64,000 bases of DNA from an archaeon. GTDB lineage: Archaea > Thermoproteota > Nitrososphaeria > Nitrososphaerales > Gagatemarchaeaceae. Position numbers and translations under genes: made by a program. Positions 24,389 to 31,995 of this stretch are shown piece by piece (the first letter of the stretch is position 1; each line of letters starts with the position of its first letter). The notes below the pieces were generated by a model that did not search any database, was not told the DNA's origin, and saw only the letters and a program-made list of their open reading frames with translations. Location: the NCBI GenBank assembly GCA_021819105.1, contig JAKASK010000005.1:38072-102071 (forward strand), in the 5' to 3' direction.

Positions 24389-25230
24389 TGGCGTCGATGG
24401 GTTCGCTCACCCCCGGGAGGCAGGTGGAGGGGAGGGTGAACAAAATCATCCAGGTGCTGAAGGCTTCCGTCTTCCTCACCAGCAGGCTGTTCTTCGCCGA
24501 CCCCCAGTGGCTCATCCCCAACATCATAGCGCCGTTCATCTTCACCATGGTGGCCTTCTTCCTCTTCCAGGGGCAGACCTCAGGGAGCGCGTTCCTGCTC
24601 TACCTGGTCCTGGGGTCGGGGCTCATGGGCATGTGGGGGACGACCATCTACGCCTCGGCGAACTCAATAGGGTTCGACAGATGGAACGGGACCATGGAGT
24701 CGACCCTCGCGGCGCCGGTCCCTCTTTCTTGGATTGCGCTAGGCCGGGTCCTCTTCAACACGCTGCAGGGGGTCCTCAACGCCGTCTTCATTCTGGTGAT
24801 CGGGCTTGTCTGGTTCAGGGTGGGCTTCGGGCTGGTGAACCCTCCGGCGTTCTTCCTCGCCTCCGTGGTCACCTTCATCTCGCTCTCCTCCTTCGGCCTC
24901 CTGATGACCACCCTCCTCCTGCTTTCGAGGAAGGGGGGATTCATCACCAACTCGATGGAGATACCGGTCTACATCGCGACCGGGACCATGTTCCCTGTCA
25001 TCCTCCTCCCCGTGGTGTACCTTCCTTTCGCGTTCATGCTGGCCCCGACCTGGGGAATCGAAGCGATCAGGCTGGCGGCGCTTCCGGGCTACGTGGGGCT
25101 TCCGACCACCTACTGGGAGGACATGGTGGTCATGGTCCTCGAGACCTTCGCCTACCTGGGCCTCGCCTTCTTCCTTTTCAAGCGGGTCGAAGCCTACGCA
25201 AAGAGGATGGGGACCCTTGAAGAGTACTGA
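24388..25230 (+). CDS. ABC-2 type permease, first
   Basis: A 280-residue protein with six membrane segments in the ABC-2 arrangement: a hydrophilic N-terminus, first segment near LIPNIIAPFIFTMVAFFLF, the conserved DRWNGTMESTLAAPVPLSWIALGRVLFN coupling region, and MEIPVYIATGTMFPVILLPVVYLPF before the last segments. It shares the stop/start overlap with the ATPase and overlaps the next permease by 14 bases, so the exporter is a heteromer of two different permeases. Confidence 0.8.
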   Translation: MASMGSLTPGRQVEGRVNKIIQVLKASVFLTSRLFFADPQWLIPNIIAPFIFTMVAFFLFQGQTSGSAFLLYLVLGSGLMGMWGTTIYASANSIGFDRWNGTMESTLAAPVPLSWIALGRVLFNTLQGVLNAVFILVIGLVWFRVGFGLVNPPAFFLASVVTFISLSSFGLLMTTLLLLSRKGGFITNSMEIPVYIATGTMFPVILLPVVYLPFAFMLAPTWGIEAIRLAALPGYVGLPTTYWEDMVVMVLETFAYLGLAFFLFKRVEAYAKRMGTLEEY

Positions 25231-26053
25231 GGGCCGCGGGCTGAGCGCCGACTCGAGGCTCCTTATGGCCTGGCGGGTGTTCAGGGGCGCCTTCTTCTTC
25301 GGCCGGAAGGGGCTGATAATCTGGGACAGCTGGGACATGTGGGTGATGCAGATCGTAATCACCCCCATCGCGCAGATCGGGTTCTTCGCCTTCCTTTCGA
25401 TCTACCTGAAGTACCCGACCTCGGTCACCCAGTTCATAGTCATCGGGAACGCCCTCCAGTCCATGTCATTCTCCGCGGTCTTCGCGGTGGCCAACATAAC
25501 CTCCCAGGACAAGTGGCAGGGGACCCTCCCGAGCACCATGGTGACCCCGGCCAACAGGGTCGCGCTCTTCGTGGGGCGGGCGTGGTTCCAGGTGCTCCTA
25601 TCCGCCCTGATAGCGGCGGCGGGGCTCCTCTACGCGGGAGGGATCTTCGGGGTGAGCTTCGCCGAAGCCAACTTCGTGGGCATAGCCGTGGTCGTCCTCC
25701 TGACCAGCGCGGCGATGATCAGCTTCGGCCTGCTCATCAGTGCGGTCGGGCTCTACATGCGGACCGCCCTCATAGTCGCCAACATCTTCCTCTTCGTGAC
25801 CCTCCTCCTCAGCGGGGTCAACTTCCCCGTCTCGGAGCTTCCAGGCTGGCTGCAGCCGGTCGCCTGGGTGATCCCGCTCACCTACGGGACCGAGGCGGTC
25901 AGGATGGCCATCTCGGGGGCGTCGCTCCAGTCCCTCCTCCCGGTGCTTGGCTGGGAGGCCCTCGACGGCCTGCTGGTGCTTGTCGTCGGGTTCGCCCTCT
26001 TCTCCGGCTTCGAGTCCCTCTCGCGGAAGACCGGAAGGTTCGAAGAGTACTAG
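25217..26053 (+). CDS. ABC-2 type permease, second
   Basis: A 278-residue paralogue of the preceding permease with the same layout (SQDKWQGTLPSTMVTPANRVALFVGRAWFQ is the coupling segment, FPVSELPGWLQPVAWVIPLTYGTEAVR the late motif). Both proteins end in the same type of tail, GTLEEY and GRFEEY, which points to a tandem duplication. Start TTG at 25217. The DUF99 gene follows after 16 bases. Confidence 0.8.
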   Translation: MKSTEGRGLSADSRLLMAWRVFRGAFFFGRKGLIIWDSWDMWVMQIVITPIAQIGFFAFLSIYLKYPTSVTQFIVIGNALQSMSFSAVFAVANITSQDKWQGTLPSTMVTPANRVALFVGRAWFQVLLSALIAAAGLLYAGGIFGVSFAEANFVGIAVVVLLTSAAMISFGLLISAVGLYMRTALIVANIFLFVTLLLSGVNFPVSELPGWLQPVAWVIPLTYGTEAVRMAISGASLQSLLPVLGWEALDGLLVLVVGFALFSGFESLSRKTGRFEEY

Positions 26054-26069
26054 CCCGCACCCCGACGGG

Positions 26070-26642
26070 ATGAGGCTGCACCTCGACAAGCCTGGGATAA
26101 GGGCCCTCGGCGTCGCAGAGAGCTTCAGGCAGGGGCAGAAGAGCTCGGTACTGGCTGGGGTGGTGATGAGGAGCGACTTCGTCATAGACGGGGTCTCCTT
26201 CGGCAGGACACGGGTCGGCGGGGACGACGCGACCGATTCGATAGCGTCCCTCAAGAGGAAGCTCGGGCGCAACGACATCAACTTGGTGATGGTCTCGGGG
26301 GCGATACTCAGCCTGTACAACATCGTCGACGTGGACAGGCTGTCGGCCAGGACGAAGCTCCCGGTGGTCTGCCTCACCTACAAGGAGACGGCCGGCATCG
26401 AAGGGTCGATCCGGCGGCACTTCCCCGAGGGGGCGGAGGAGAAGCTCCGGGCCTACCGCAGGCTCGGGGAGAGGGCCGCCGTCCGGCTGCGCACCGGAAA
26501 GAGGGTGTTCGTCAGGGCGGCGGGGTTGGACAGGGCCGAGGTGAAGAGGGCGCTCGACGCGTTCACCCTCCAGGGTTCTGTCCCCGAGCCGGTCAGGGTG
26601 GCGAAGCTGCTCGCAAGGGCGGCGCAGGCTAGGCGAGCTTGA
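26070..26642 (+). CDS. DUF99 (UPF0215) family protein
   Basis: A 190-residue archaeal protein: HLDKPGIRALGVAESF at the start, VLAGVVMRSDFVIDGVSFGRTRVGGDDATDSI, and LPVVCLTYKET in the middle are the conserved DUF99 blocks. The fold is related to endonuclease V, but activity is not established. The gene follows the exporter genes closely but is likely only a passenger on the same transcript. Its 3' end overlaps the convergent FAD-oxidase gene by 14 bases. Confidence 0.7.
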   Translation: MRLHLDKPGIRALGVAESFRQGQKSSVLAGVVMRSDFVIDGVSFGRTRVGGDDATDSIASLKRKLGRNDINLVMVSGAILSLYNIVDVDRLSARTKLPVVCLTYKETAGIEGSIRRHFPEGAEEKLRAYRRLGERAAVRLRTGKRVFVRAAGLDRAEVKRALDAFTLQGSVPEPVRVAKLLARAAQARRA

Positions 26643-28068
26643 CCCCGGGGTTCATGACCATCTTCGGGTCGAAGATGGCCTTGATCTCCTTCATGATCCA
26701 GTAGGTCCGCGGGTACTGCCTCTCGACGTAGCCGGCCCTGAGCATCCCGTCGCCGTGCTCCCCGGTCATGGAGCCGCCCATCTTCCAGACCCTCTCGAAG
26801 CACTCGTCCATCAGCTCGCGCATCGTCCCCTTCCCCTCCTGGCCGGAACCGTCGACGAGGGGCCTGGCGTGGAGGTTCGCGTCCCCGGCGTGCCCGTATA
26901 GGATGTAGCCCAGGCCCCGGCTCTCGAACTGGCCCGTGAGGAGCCTGACCAGCTCGCCCAGCTTATCGGGTGGGACGACCAGGTCCTCCACCCCGGGTGC
27001 GAGAGACCGCGGCCCGTCCCTTATCTCTAGGGCGAGAGACAGGGTCTCGTTCCTCACCTCCCAGGCCGATTGGACGTCGGCGGGGTCGGAGAGGGCCATC
27101 GGCTCGAGCCCCGCCACCTGCGACGAGCCCGCCCTCTCCATCGCCTCTCCCTGGCTCCCCTCCCCGTCGAGCTCGCAGAACAGCATGTACTGGTCGTCCG
27201 ACCGCGAGTAGGGGGCGACCCTGTCCCACCTTCCGACCCTCCTGAACACAGACTTGTCCACGAGCTCGAGGGCGGCGGGCCTCAGCGACCTGAAGGCGCC
27301 CACGTCGTGGTCGAGGGCCGCCAGCGAGGTGTCGACGACGAAGAGGGCACGCCAGGACGGGCGCTTGACCACCCTGAGGGTCGCCTGAGTGGTGACTCCC
27401 AGCGTCCCCTCCGAGCCGACGAACAGCCTGGGGAAGTCGAGGACCCCGTCGTGGACGACCCTCTCGAGCCTGTAGCCTGAGGAGTTCTTGGTCACCCTCG
27501 GCGCCTCTTCCGCGATTGCCTTCTGGTTCTCGGTCAGGAGGGCGACGGCCCTCTGCCTCTTCTGGTCTCCCGACCCTGCGTCGCCAAGCGGCAGCGCCGC
27601 CGCCGTGAAGGCGTCTCCCCCGGGGAGCGCGACCCTGAGCCCGGATACGTATTCGATCGTGGACCCGTACTTCAGGCTCCTGGCTCCGGACGAGTTGTTC
27701 GCCACCATCCCCCCGACCGTGCAGCTCGCGTAGCTCGAAGGGTCCACCGGCAACCACCTGTCACCCTGGACGAGGTACCTGTTCAGGTCCGCCTTCACCA
27801 GTCCCGGCCCGCAGGTTACGAGCTCGCCGGAGAGGGCGGCGGTGCTGTCGGTCTGGATCACCAGCGCCCCCCTCCCCACCGACTGGGTCGGGATCCCTGT
27901 CCCTCCGCCCCTGGGGGTGACGGGGAGGCCGGCCGCTTCGGCTTCTCTGATAGCGGCGACCACCTCGCTCTCCGTCGAGGCGAAGTATGCGACTTTCGGA
28001 ACCATCGTCGCTGGCCCGGCGTCCCGGGAAAGCCCGTCCAGCTCGGCTGCGTCGGTTACTCTTCGCAA
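26629..28068 (-). CDS. FAD-linked 2-hydroxyacid dehydrogenase (GlcD/D-LDH type)
   Basis: A 479-residue flavoprotein. The PCMH FAD domain is seen as VTPRGGGTGIPTQSVGRGALVIQT, PGLVKADLNRYL, and TVGGMVANNSSGARSLKYGST; then RLFVGSEGTLGV and, in the C-terminal cap, YGHAGDANLHARPLV and MTGEHGDGM with the substrate and metal histidines. It oxidises glycolate, D-lactate or a related hydroxyacid; the electron acceptor is not known. The start is TTG, about 25 bases from a TATA element. The nearby respiratory genes make a quinone or cytochrome link possible. Confidence 0.85.
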   Translation of the reverse strand: MRRVTDAAELDGLSRDAGPATMVPKVAYFASTESEVVAAIREAEAAGLPVTPRGGGTGIPTQSVGRGALVIQTDSTAALSGELVTCGPGLVKADLNRYLVQGDRWLPVDPSSYASCTVGGMVANNSSGARSLKYGSTIEYVSGLRVALPGGDAFTAAALPLGDAGSGDQKRQRAVALLTENQKAIAEEAPRVTKNSSGYRLERVVHDGVLDFPRLFVGSEGTLGVTTQATLRVVKRPSWRALFVVDTSLAALDHDVGAFRSLRPAALELVDKSVFRRVGRWDRVAPYSRSDDQYMLFCELDGEGSQGEAMERAGSSQVAGLEPMALSDPADVQSAWEVRNETLSLALEIRDGPRSLAPGVEDLVVPPDKLGELVRLLTGQFESRGLGYILYGHAGDANLHARPLVDGSGQEGKGTMRELMDECFERVWKMGGSMTGEHGDGMLRAGYVERQYPRTYWIMKEIKAIFDPKMVMNPGVKLA

Positions 28069-28088
28069 CGCCCGGGCAGGGCATCCCC

Positions 28089-28097
28089 TGATATGTT
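28089..28097 (-). promoter_or_regulatory. TATA element of the FAD-oxidase gene
   Basis: ACATATCA on the minus strand is centred about 25 bases before TTG 28068. Confidence 0.45.
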
Positions 28098-28173
28098 GGC
28101 GTTGCGCATCGGACGATCGCCGCTACTGCGCCGAATCAGTCGTCAGCACTGAGCCGAGGGCTGTAGACCCAGC

Positions 28174-28689
28174 CTACGCGAGGACGATGATCTTCCCCTG
28201 CATCCAGGGGTGATAGTCGCAGTGGTAGAGGTATGTCCCGGGGACAGTGAAGGTGAACTGGTAGGTGCTGACCCCCTGCCCCTGACCTGGCGGGCATGTC
28301 GCGCCGGTCCCGTCGAGGCAGGTGCTGTCGAACTGGGCCGGGTCGGTGCTCGCGGAAGTCGCGGTGTGGAAGGCGACGTCCTGGTTCGTGAACACCACCG
28401 TGTTGTTCACGCCGATCACAAGGGTGACCGTCAGCGGGGAGTAGCCGTAGAGGGTGGTGCTCGCCTGGCTGTATCCGCTGTAGGGGGAGCTCGCCCCCGA
28501 CACTATGGTGACGTTCACGCACGAAGAGGGGCTGGTCTGGCAGTTGACCGAAGGCGCCGTGGTGGTCGTCGTGGTGGTCACGAGCTGGTTGGGCGCGACC
28601 TCGACCTGGTAGTATCCGATCGTCGCCACCGCCCCAATGATCAGTATGGCGACGATGATTCCGACGGCGCTCGAACCTTTGCTGCTCAT
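28174..28689 (-). CDS. Membrane-anchored cupredoxin (type 1 copper protein)
   Basis: A 171-residue protein: membrane anchor (AVGIIVAILIIGAVATIGYY), a short Thr run as linker, then a cupredoxin domain facing outward. The copper ligands are visible: His in VAFHTATS, then Cys, His and Met in YLYHCDYHPWMQG. The extra cysteine pair CQTSPSSC and CLDGTGATC may form disulphides. Blue copper proteins of this kind carry electrons between a bc-type complex and a terminal oxidase in archaea that lack cytochrome c. The gene is divergent from the Rieske and cytochrome b genes, which supports that role. Confidence 0.85.
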   Translation of the reverse strand: MSSKGSSAVGIIVAILIIGAVATIGYYQVEVAPNQLVTTTTTTTAPSVNCQTSPSSCVNVTIVSGASSPYSGYSQASTTLYGYSPLTVTLVIGVNNTVVFTNQDVAFHTATSASTDPAQFDSTCLDGTGATCPPGQGQGVSTYQFTFTVPGTYLYHCDYHPWMQGKIIVLA

Positions 28690-28718
28690 CCCGTGTGTTT
28701 TCGGCTCGACGGGCGATT

Positions 28719-28778
28719 GGTTTTAAGGATTTTTGGCGTCGGAAACATTTCATCGTCCGAAACCGAAGCCTAAAAAAC
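28719..28778. promoter_or_regulatory. Divergent promoters of cupredoxin and Rieske-cytochrome b genes
   Basis: CTTAAAAC (minus strand, 28719-28726) lies about 34 bases before the cupredoxin ATG. CCTAAAAAAC (28769-28778, plus strand) lies about 35 bases before TTG 28809. Confidence 0.45.
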
Positions 28779-28808
28779 GCCTCCGGGCGCCCCCGCCAGC
28801 GATAACCG

Positions 28809-29819
28809 TTGGCGGAGGATTCCAAGGAAGAGCCCTCCCAGCAGGCTCCTTCTGACGCGGAGAAGAAACCGTCCGCTCCAGCTCCGGCGCCCCCGGCGGC
28901 GGCTCCCGCCGCACCTGCACCGCGTCCAGCCGCGCCCGCAGCCACGCCTCCGGCTGCCAGGCCCGCCACGCTTCCGCCGAGGCCTCCGACCCCCCCGCCC
29001 GCGCCTCCTTCGAGGCCGGCCGTGCAGGACACGGGGAGGCGGGCGTTCGTGAAAATAGCTTTCCTCGTCGGCGCGGTGCTGTCGATAATCCCGTTCGTCC
29101 CCTGGGGGACCTACCTTTCTTCCACCATCAAGACCGGGTCCGCCCAGCGGACGCTGGCCCAGAAGGTCGTCGTCGACGACATCCCAAGCAAGTACGGGGC
29201 TGCCGCCGGGAAGGTGGTCAACGTCAACGACCTTTCGACTTTCCCCCCCAACGACCACTGGGTGGTCACCTACCCCACGTCCGGGGACCTCACCGTGGAC
29301 GCCGAAAACCCCGACACCTTCCAGAAGTTCGAGCTGATCAGGCTCCCCACCACCCTCGGGGGCGACAGCAAGAAGGCGACCGACTTCGTCGCCTACAGCA
29401 AGGTGTGCGTCCATCTCTGGTGCAGCCCGAACTACAACCCCGCCCCTGGGCACATGCAGTACGAATGCCCCTGCCACGGCAGCATCTACCAGCTCCCGAA
29501 GGAGGACTCGAGCGGGCAGCTCGTCGACGCTGGCAAGGCCGTCGCGGGCCCGGCGTCCTTCCAAGCCTTCCCGCAGAATGCGATCCCGATGCTCACCCTG
29601 CAGGCCGACGCCAACGGGGACCTCTGGATCTTCTACTTCAACGCGGACTGGGCAAAGACCACCGTGTCGTCCGGCAAAGCCAACATCGTCTCGGTCGACC
29701 CGATAGAAGGGGACGGGACCATCGGCTACGGGAGAGACTACGCCAGCTATCAGAACTTCATCAGGCCCGCTGCCCAGGCCCCGCTTAACGCCGACGAAGA
29801 GAGCGTGCCTGTGAGTTGA
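28809..29819 (+). CDS. Rieske iron-sulphur protein with Pro/Ala-rich N-terminus
   Basis: A 336-residue protein. Residues 1-70 are almost only Pro, Ala and a few charged residues, on the cytoplasmic side of the membrane anchor (VKIAFLVGAVLSIIPFVPWG). The outer domain has the cluster motifs CVHLWC (C200, H202, C205) and CPCHGS (C220, C222, H223); Trp replaces the usual Gly in the first motif. The [2Fe-2S] centre takes electrons from quinol and passes them on in a bc-type complex. A long insertion lies between membrane anchor and cluster domain. Start TTG; the stop overlaps the cytochrome b gene by four bases. Confidence 0.9.
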   Translation: MAEDSKEEPSQQAPSDAEKKPSAPAPAPPAAAPAAPAPRPAAPAATPPAARPATLPPRPPTPPPAPPSRPAVQDTGRRAFVKIAFLVGAVLSIIPFVPWGTYLSSTIKTGSAQRTLAQKVVVDDIPSKYGAAAGKVVNVNDLSTFPPNDHWVVTYPTSGDLTVDAENPDTFQKFELIRLPTTLGGDSKKATDFVAYSKVCVHLWCSPNYNPAPGHMQYECPCHGSIYQLPKEDSSGQLVDAGKAVAGPASFQAFPQNAIPMLTLQADANGDLWIFYFNADWAKTTVSSGKANIVSVDPIEGDGTIGYGRDYASYQNFIRPAAQAPLNADEESVPVS

Positions 29820-31171
29820 CCCAGGCCCCAGAGCGGAAGAACGTCCTGTCAAGGCTCTACCACTGGATCTACGACGGGCTCGAAAGGACAGTGTGGATGG
29901 GGATACAGTACACCTACCCCCGGAGGTTCGTCAGCCCCCTGGGCTACCTCGGGGTCCTAACCGGGATCACGTTCCTCGTGCTGGGGGTCACCGGCGGGTT
30001 CCTCATGATATACTACCAGCCTACCCTCAACGGCTGCGGGAGCATAACCTGCGCCTTCAACAGCATCGAGAACATCAACAACTCCGTCCCCTTCGGCTGG
30101 CTCCTCAGGAACATACACTATACCGCCTCGAACGCGATGGTCCTCCTCGCAGTACTGCACCTCTACTACCAGTACTTCAGCGGCAGGTTCAAGATCAAGA
30201 ACGAGATCCTGTGGGTGACCGGGGTCATCCTCGGCATAATCACAGGCCTCGAGGCTTTCAGCGGCTACGACCTCCTCTTCAACCAGAGGGCGGGGCTCGC
30301 CATCGAGATCGGCGCGTCCCTGGCCAACGCGTCACCCGTCATAGGCGGGACCCTGAGGCTGTCTGTTTTCGGCTCGGGGTTCACGGACTTCGTGCTGAGG
30401 CTCTACGCCTACCACGTGTTCGTCCTTCCAATGATCATGCTCATCCTCGTGTTCATACACTTCCCGCGGTACCTAGTGTTCGACCTCCCCGTGATCTCGA
30501 CAGTGGTGGGCGCCCTCCTGCTCGTCGCGGCCTTGTTCCCCGTCCCCGTCGGGATCCCCTACAGCCCGAGCAACCCGCAGCTGACCATCCCGGAGTGGTA
30601 CCTGGTGGGGATCTACGCCCTCCTCAGGACCTTCTTCGACAAGTTCGTCATGGGCGGGCTCATACCGGGCCTCTTCTTCCTGATGGCCATAGTCGTCCCC
30701 TTCGTCGACACCTCCAAGAAGCTCAACTGGAAGGACAGGCCGTTCTTCACGGCCCTCGGGATCACCACCATCGCCCAGGTCCTGGTCACCACCGCCTGGG
30801 GGTTCTACGTCAGCCCCGACACCTCCCTGACCACCCTGCAGAGGCTCTACGTCGACCCGGCGTCCTACTTCGCTTCGATGCTCGGGGTCACCGTCCTGTG
30901 CTTCATCGGGACCTACGGGTTCCTGCGCTACCTGAAATCCAAGGAAAGGGTCCGGAGGGCTGTGTCCCCCATGGGCCCCATCCTTACGAGGAAATGGGTG
31001 TACATCCTGTTCGTGCTGCTCATCCTCGCCCAGGTGGCCATCAACGGCCTCGCCGCCCAGGCGATATCGACCGGTCTGAAGAACATGGCCCTCTTCGACA
31101 CGGGCGCGGTGCTCGTGACCTTCGGGGTAATCGCGCACCTCTACAGGTACAGCCAGAGCCTCCCCTTCTAG
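29816..31171 (+). CDS. Cytochrome b of a bc-type quinol-oxidising complex
   Basis: A 451-residue polytopic protein. Two haem pairs are given by His in NIHYTASNAMVLLAVLHLYYQY and in YAYHVFVLPMIMLILVFIHFPRY; the quinol-site motif PEWY is present in LTIPEWYLVGIYALLRT. It carries the N-terminal b6-like part and a C-terminal subunit-IV-like part with extra membrane segments in one chain. With the Rieske protein and the cupredoxin it forms a minimal quinol-to-copper-protein module. No cytochrome c1 or f gene is near. Confidence 0.9.
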   Translation: MTQAPERKNVLSRLYHWIYDGLERTVWMGIQYTYPRRFVSPLGYLGVLTGITFLVLGVTGGFLMIYYQPTLNGCGSITCAFNSIENINNSVPFGWLLRNIHYTASNAMVLLAVLHLYYQYFSGRFKIKNEILWVTGVILGIITGLEAFSGYDLLFNQRAGLAIEIGASLANASPVIGGTLRLSVFGSGFTDFVLRLYAYHVFVLPMIMLILVFIHFPRYLVFDLPVISTVVGALLLVAALFPVPVGIPYSPSNPQLTIPEWYLVGIYALLRTFFDKFVMGGLIPGLFFLMAIVVPFVDTSKKLNWKDRPFFTALGITTIAQVLVTTAWGFYVSPDTSLTTLQRLYVDPASYFASMLGVTVLCFIGTYGFLRYLKSKERVRRAVSPMGPILTRKWVYILFVLLILAQVAINGLAAQAISTGLKNMALFDTGAVLVTFGVIAHLYRYSQSLPF

Positions 31172-31995
31172 GCCGGGAGCCTGACGTCGGCCGCCATCTC
31201 GATCCACCTGGGGCCCACGTCCCTTACCCGGCGCAGGGAGCTCCTGGACTTCGGCGGCAGGAGGCCCTTCAGCTCTGCGCGCAGCATCTTTGCGGCTTCC
31301 TCCTCGTCCACGGCGGGCAGGTGCCTGTAGTAGACCAGCCGCCCCCCCTTCTTCGCCAGCTCCAGGGCCGTCGCCAGGAACTTGTCGGCCTGCGAAGGGT
31401 GCGGGAGGAGGATGCGGTCGAACTTCGTTCTGACGAGCCGGGGGAGTCCCATGGCGTCGCCGTTGATGACGTCGACCAGCTCCTCGACCTTGTTCAGCCT
31501 GTCGTTCTCCTCGTGCAGCTCCGCCGCATAGGCGTTGACCTCACAGCTGGTCACCCTGACCCCGGCGCGCTTCGCTATCAGGATGGAGAAGGGGCCGACC
31601 CCCGCGAACATGTTCAGCACCTTCTCCCCGGGCCCCACCCCCTCGGCGACCCTCAGCCTCTCCGTCGACAGCCTGGGCGAGAAGTAGGTCCTGGCCACGT
31701 CCACCTTGAAGGCGCACCCGTTCTCCCTGTGCAGCGTGAGTGTCCTCTTCTCCCCGGCCAGGTGGCTCAGCCTTCTGAGCCTGTACTCCCCCTCTATCCC
31801 TCCCTCCTGTTCCAGGACCACCCTCAGGTTCTTCACCTGATCCAAGAGCGACTCGCCGACCCTCTTCTTCTCTCTCCGGTTGAACTCCGCGAGCCTTACG
31901 ATGGCGATGTCTCCCACCACGTCCACACCGGAGGAGACCCTGTCGGGGCCCCCTACCCCTGCCCTTTCGAGGGCCGCCCTAATCAGCCGGGGCAC
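31168..31995 (-). CDS. trm5: tRNA (guanine37-N1)-methyltransferase family protein (Trm5)
   Basis: A 275-residue SAM enzyme. An N-terminal domain is followed by FKVDVARTYFSPRLSTER, which precedes the SAM fold in Trm5 and Taw2, then VLNMFAGVGPFSI (motif I) and SCEVNAYAAELHEEN (motif II). The catalytic loop reads LLPHPSQADKFL in place of the usual NLP-x-x. The product methylates G37 of tRNA or acts in wyosine formation; the variant loop leaves open a Taw2/Taw22 role. It overlaps ABCE1 by 17 bases on the same strand and shares its mRNA. Confidence 0.8.
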   Translation of the reverse strand: MPRLIRAALERAGVGGPDRVSSGVDVVGDIAIVRLAEFNRREKKRVGESLLDQVKNLRVVLEQEGGIEGEYRLRRLSHLAGEKRTLTLHRENGCAFKVDVARTYFSPRLSTERLRVAEGVGPGEKVLNMFAGVGPFSILIAKRAGVRVTSCEVNAYAAELHEENDRLNKVEELVDVINGDAMGLPRLVRTKFDRILLPHPSQADKFLATALELAKKGGRLVYYRHLPAVDEEEAAKMLRAELKGLLPPKSRSSLRRVRDVGPRWIEMAADVRLPA

